Assembly: GCA_002104905.1 (NCBI GenBank)
Contig: MCFE01000187.1
Coordinates: 62,001 to 126,000 of the forward strand
Direction of reading: 5' to 3'
Source: Basidiobolus meristosporus CBS 931.73
Lineage: Eukaryota > Basidiobolomycota > Basidiobolomycetes > Basidiobolales > Basidiobolaceae
DNA length: 64,000 nt
The notes beneath the pieces were generated by a model, which had not been told where the DNA came from, did not search any database, and saw only the letters and a program-made list of their open reading frames with translations. Below, piece by piece: positions 60,665-64,000 of the stretch (the first letter of the stretch is position 1; every line of letters starts with the position of its first letter). A program made the translations under genes and the position numbers.

Positions 60665-62190
60665 TCTATGGAGTCTTCAGTTGTAATTTAATTGCCAACT
60701 GTGCTGGCCTATGCAACTCCCTATTCCCAATAATAACATTGAGCCTTATTTTTCACTCAGCAAGTAACCCTATTAAAATCTGATAAGTACCTCTACCACA
60801 GAGCCATTTTTAATGATTTCTGTGGGAACTATATGGCTCTATGCAGTTGTTTATTCACTGGCTCACAAATGTGCTGGTCTGCAGCTGGCACTGCAAGGTC
60901 AAGCACCTTGTCTGCCAGTCTTTGCAGTAAATATGGCAGTCTTCAAGTGAGTTTTCTTGAGCACTACTCTGAAAGAAGTGTTACAACCACCCTGTATTCC
61001 TATTGATGTTCCAGGTTTCCACTCTAGGAATTGCAATAGTCTCCTGAGTCCTCAACACTGTGGCTTTGTCTGTCAGTGGGACCTACATATTAGATTTGTC
61101 CCATCATTCCAGCTGATCATAGTGCCCAATAGTGCCATAACATGCCAGATGGAGCCTGATCATGCCACAGAGTGCCAGACAGTGCCATACAGTGCCAATT
61201 TGGGATCAAAATGACATGCATATGACCCTAAAATATCAAATAATAGCAAAATATAGAGCACTTTTTGGCACTATGATCAATGGCACAATGAAACAAGTCT
61301 ATTGTTAGCAATGAAAGAAATGGGGGCTCTGGTAGATGCATTATCTTTCTCTTCATACACATCTACCTCACTGCAGTGTACCTAAAATGGCTGAGCTGCC
61401 AGCTGCTGTGAACACAGCTGTTGTCTTACTGGTAATACTTTTTGGCCATAATGGGATTCAGCCTGCTCTGGGTTGACAGACTTTTTACAACCTCTTCAGT
61501 ATTAGCCTCTTCATCATCATAATACTGAATGGCTTCAGGTATTGTCCATGTCTTATGCTTTTTAGGCTTTGGTATATATATCACTGTCTTTCCTTCTTGT
61601 GCTGTGATAGTTTTCTCACAGGCTTTATCTTAGGCATTGTTGTTGTGCTTTTAAGAATATATGGTGCTCTTCTGCTGTCACATTGGAAAATGGTGATGTT
61701 CTTGGCTGTGACATTGAGCCACTTGAGCTCCTTTATTGCAGCCTATATGCCACATTCTCTACCTGGGATACAGATTGCTCTACATGTGTTATTTGCTCAT
61801 TCTGTCTCTGGACATTATTTGGATTTCACTTAGCCATAGCATCTGTCCTGTTAGTCACTGTACCTAATTGCCTCATCAATACTTTGGTCTGAGCAGACAG
61901 CATTCTTGCTAACACTGAAGGTGGTGATGTTATGACAATCTTTTGTGGTACTTCTGCAGCAGGTACTATGTTTCCTACATTTCCATCTGTCAGTGCATTA
62001 TGGTCAGCTTGTTGCTCTGCAAAGACTCTCAAATACCTACCTGATGGAGAGCATGAGGAGTCTGCACTGTTATCCTCAGGGCACACACTGTTAATATGGC
62101 TCTTTTTAGATGTAGACTTGCTTGTTACCCTGAATGTCAAAGTAAGCTGCTGTCCAAGCATTCTCTGCTATTTTGGGGCACAATGTCTGC
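60665..62190 (-). pseudogene. CACTA-element ORF1 remnant
   Basis: The minus strand shows VGQQLTLTF-like sequence (LGQQLTLTFRV), ITSPPSVLARMLSAQTK (61,826-62,161) and the 3' block near 60.7-61.0 kb. The middle Ser-rich repeats are missing. A 209-bp MITE interrupts it. At about 62,190 it meets another ORF1 3' end in opposite orientation. Confidence 0.65.
61092..61300. mobile_element. MITE, 209 bp, AGACTTGT family
   Basis: AGATTTGTCCC...AAACAAGTCT is flanked by ATT at 61089-61091 and 61301-61303. Subterminal TGCCA motifs recur about every 10-20 bases on the left side. Confidence 0.83.
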
Positions 62191-62800
62191 AGTGAAACTT
62201 TGGAACATTAATAGGCACACCAAGAGGATTCAGCAGTTCTTGAGTAGCATCATGCAACAACATATATTGTAAGAGCATATTGCAAAGACTGGCTGATCAG
62301 GTGACAGATCTTGCAGTATCAGCTGAAGACCATGACATATGAGTACCTGTGAATGAACCATGGCATAAAGACATAGGGTCCCCATTAAAGTCATGTGCAA
62401 GAGGTGTTATGACAGACGCACTTATTGAATGGTGTATTTTGATGGTATTTGCTTGTAGATTGTGAGGTTGGGCTTAATTTTTGTGTTAATTATAGGGATT
62501 TGTGTGGGTCAGTACAATTGTAGATTGAGTTACTACTAAAAGTGCACTGGAAATAGACCAATTTATATGCATGCAAAGTCAGAGCATTGGTTGAGTCAGA
62601 AAGTAAGAAGTGTGAAAAGAAGGAATAGTCAATTAATGTGCCCAAAATGAGTGTCTGGGATGTGAAAGTGAGAGAATTGACAGACAACCATTCAAAAGTC
62701 ACTTCTGAGTTGCTGTGTTGGAAAATTTTGACCACATGCTTTGTAAAACATGGGGTGCAATTTTTCTCAGTGGTATTTGCAAGGTGTCCATATGGCACCC
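62191..62800 (+). pseudogene. ORF1 3' fragment
   Basis: KLWNINRHTKRIQQFL and VNEPWHKDIG match the ORF1 terminal block, followed by the shared 3' flank (ATTTTGACCACATGC, GGGGTGCAATTTTT). Frames are broken. Confidence 0.6.
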
Positions 62801-62929
62801 CTGAGTTGACAAAACTCAACCAAATCAGCAAGGCTTGGTGCCAGCTGAAAAATCTGACTTCACCTGTCATTTTAAGGCCATGAGTCTGATATATGTCTTG
62901 CTAGGAACATGTTCAGGTATCTTACATTG

Positions 62930-63093
62930 GAGTTGTTAGCCAGCATAATCAAAAGCATGGATCTGATAATATTGCAGCAGTTGACTTGACTTTTGATTAC
63001 TTGAAAAGAACTGCTGATATCTGCTCAAGGTGCACCTATCAGGACTGAGAACAGAATCTTGTAGGACATTCTGATGCTGATTGGGGACATATT
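62930..63093 (+). pseudogene. Possible copia RNase H fragment
   Basis: NLVGHSDADWGHI near 63,050-63,093 resembles the copia motif GYSDADWAGD. Upstream similarity is weak. It is cut by the AGACTTGT-type element at 63,094. Confidence 0.4.
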
Positions 63094-64000
63094 AGACTTG
63101 TTCCATCGTACCGTGCCAGGGCATGCAGCGCGATCCGCGGTCGCAAAGAACAACTGGGCGCGATATTATAGCTACCAGAAGGCAGGATCGTTCTTGGACG
63201 ATTTTGCACTATGCGGGACAATCTTGCACACTATGGCACAATCTGACACAATGAGGTTGGCGCGGATGATCGCGCCAACTCGTAATGCTTGCATCACATG
63301 CGCAATTGGATACCGCTATAATGGCAGGTAAAATCCGGTATTTGAATATGTTTCTTTAATGTAAATGGAAATAAATGTGTATCACACTATAAACTACACT
63401 GATACTTACCAATTTGGTTACCCTCACTCCAATTGGACGGTATCTCAGTGGTTAATTGGTCCAAAAGTATCCTGAAGCTGGCAGCCCCCAATTGGCTCAT
63501 TGACTACTGAAAAAGCTACCTGATTTGCCATCAAATATCCCATTTTGCCCATTGAGCAAGTAAATCCCTGATCCTAGTGATTGGGCAAGGTGTCATAGCT
63601 AGCACGCAAGCAATCGTGTAGGTGCAAAACAGATCCAATAGCTGCACTGGTATTACAGTTGACGTATATATATGCAGGGTGTTTATTTATAGGGGTTCTG
63701 TCTCAAATGTGAGACGACCTTGATATTACCTATATCAAAAATTTGATGATCACTGATTTGCGATGGCTCAATTTGGATCGCAAAAAAAAAGGGTTGTCGG
63801 GATCATTACAAATGTGAGCGATTCAAAGCAATCACATCATCTTCTCCTGGGTTTTTTTCTCACAGGGATTACTACTGAAGCATTTGGTAGTGACTCACTT
63901 TGCACACCTATACTACTTCCTGGCTGACTATCATCTTGGCTACTTGTGTATTCGTAGTCAGTATTTTGCCTCCTAGTTGATGAGTGCAATGCTGCAGCTT
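63094..64000. mobile_element. Younger copy of the AGACTTGT-type element (runs off the window)
   Basis: The left end AGACTTGTTCC follows ATT (63091-63093). It is colinear with the reverse complement of 47,284-48,190 but contains roughly 150 extra bases at 63,640-63,800. Unlike every other repeat here it is rich in CG in its first 220 bases. No coding frame is recognised in the visible part; the other terminus is beyond 64,000. Confidence 0.72.

Noticed and set aside
63437-63510. tRNA gene or tRNA-derived SINE head (TCAGTGGTTAATTGG resembles an A box)
   Set aside because: No acceptable B box or cloverleaf could be found, and the inverted counterpart near 47.8 kb fits no better. Kept only as coincidence.

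Overview
This window looks like a repeat-rich piece of a filamentous fungal chromosome, most likely an early-diverging (Mucoromycota) lineage. The basis is a bacterial-style multimodular NRPS with separate epimerization domains and a type I thioesterase, like the NRPSs known from Mortierella. The gene also carries short GT-AG introns (74-76 bp), and the flank is filled with Ty3, copia and CACTA-type elements. The assignment to Mortierellales is inference; Basidiobolus-like fungi are an alternative.

Layout. (1) 1-14,386: the 3' end of one NRPS gene on the + strand, three exons, domain order E | C-A-T-E | C-A-T | C-A-T-E-TE. This is the only host gene I can support. (2) 14,387-14,593: 3' flank with AATAAA signals. 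(3) About 14.6-64 kb: almost entirely nested transposable elements.

The dominant family is a two-gene, CACTA-like DNA transposon. A Tnp2-type transposase gene and an unrecognised ORF1 are divergently transcribed from a roughly 220-bp intergenic region. Terminal repeats begin CCCTATG and the target duplication appears to be 3 bp. At least six decayed copies are present. The best bounded copy (30,731-42,714) is about 4.9 kb once its nested insertions are subtracted. Inside it sits an apparently intact Ty3 element (32,019-36,956) with 368-bp LTRs that I read as identical, a 4-bp target duplication and one 1377-codon Gag-Pol frame. An older decayed relative lies at 24,960-30,180.

Other residents are five copies of a roughly 1.07-kb LTR-like sequence and two of a roughly 0.81-kb relative. 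All are solo, most with 4-bp duplications. A further family has termini AGACTTGT...ACAAGTCT and always the duplication ATT/AAT. It includes small MITEs, a 733-bp foldback and 2.2-kb relatives. Copia pol scraps and two minisatellites complete the set.

Two genome-scale signals stand out. The TE region is strongly poor in CG, whereas the NRPS, the intact Ty3 copy and the 63.1-kb element keep CGs that older copies show as TG/CA; this fits methylation-driven decay. The NRPS modules carry long, nearly identical patches separated by diverged sequence, which looks like recent gene conversion between modules.
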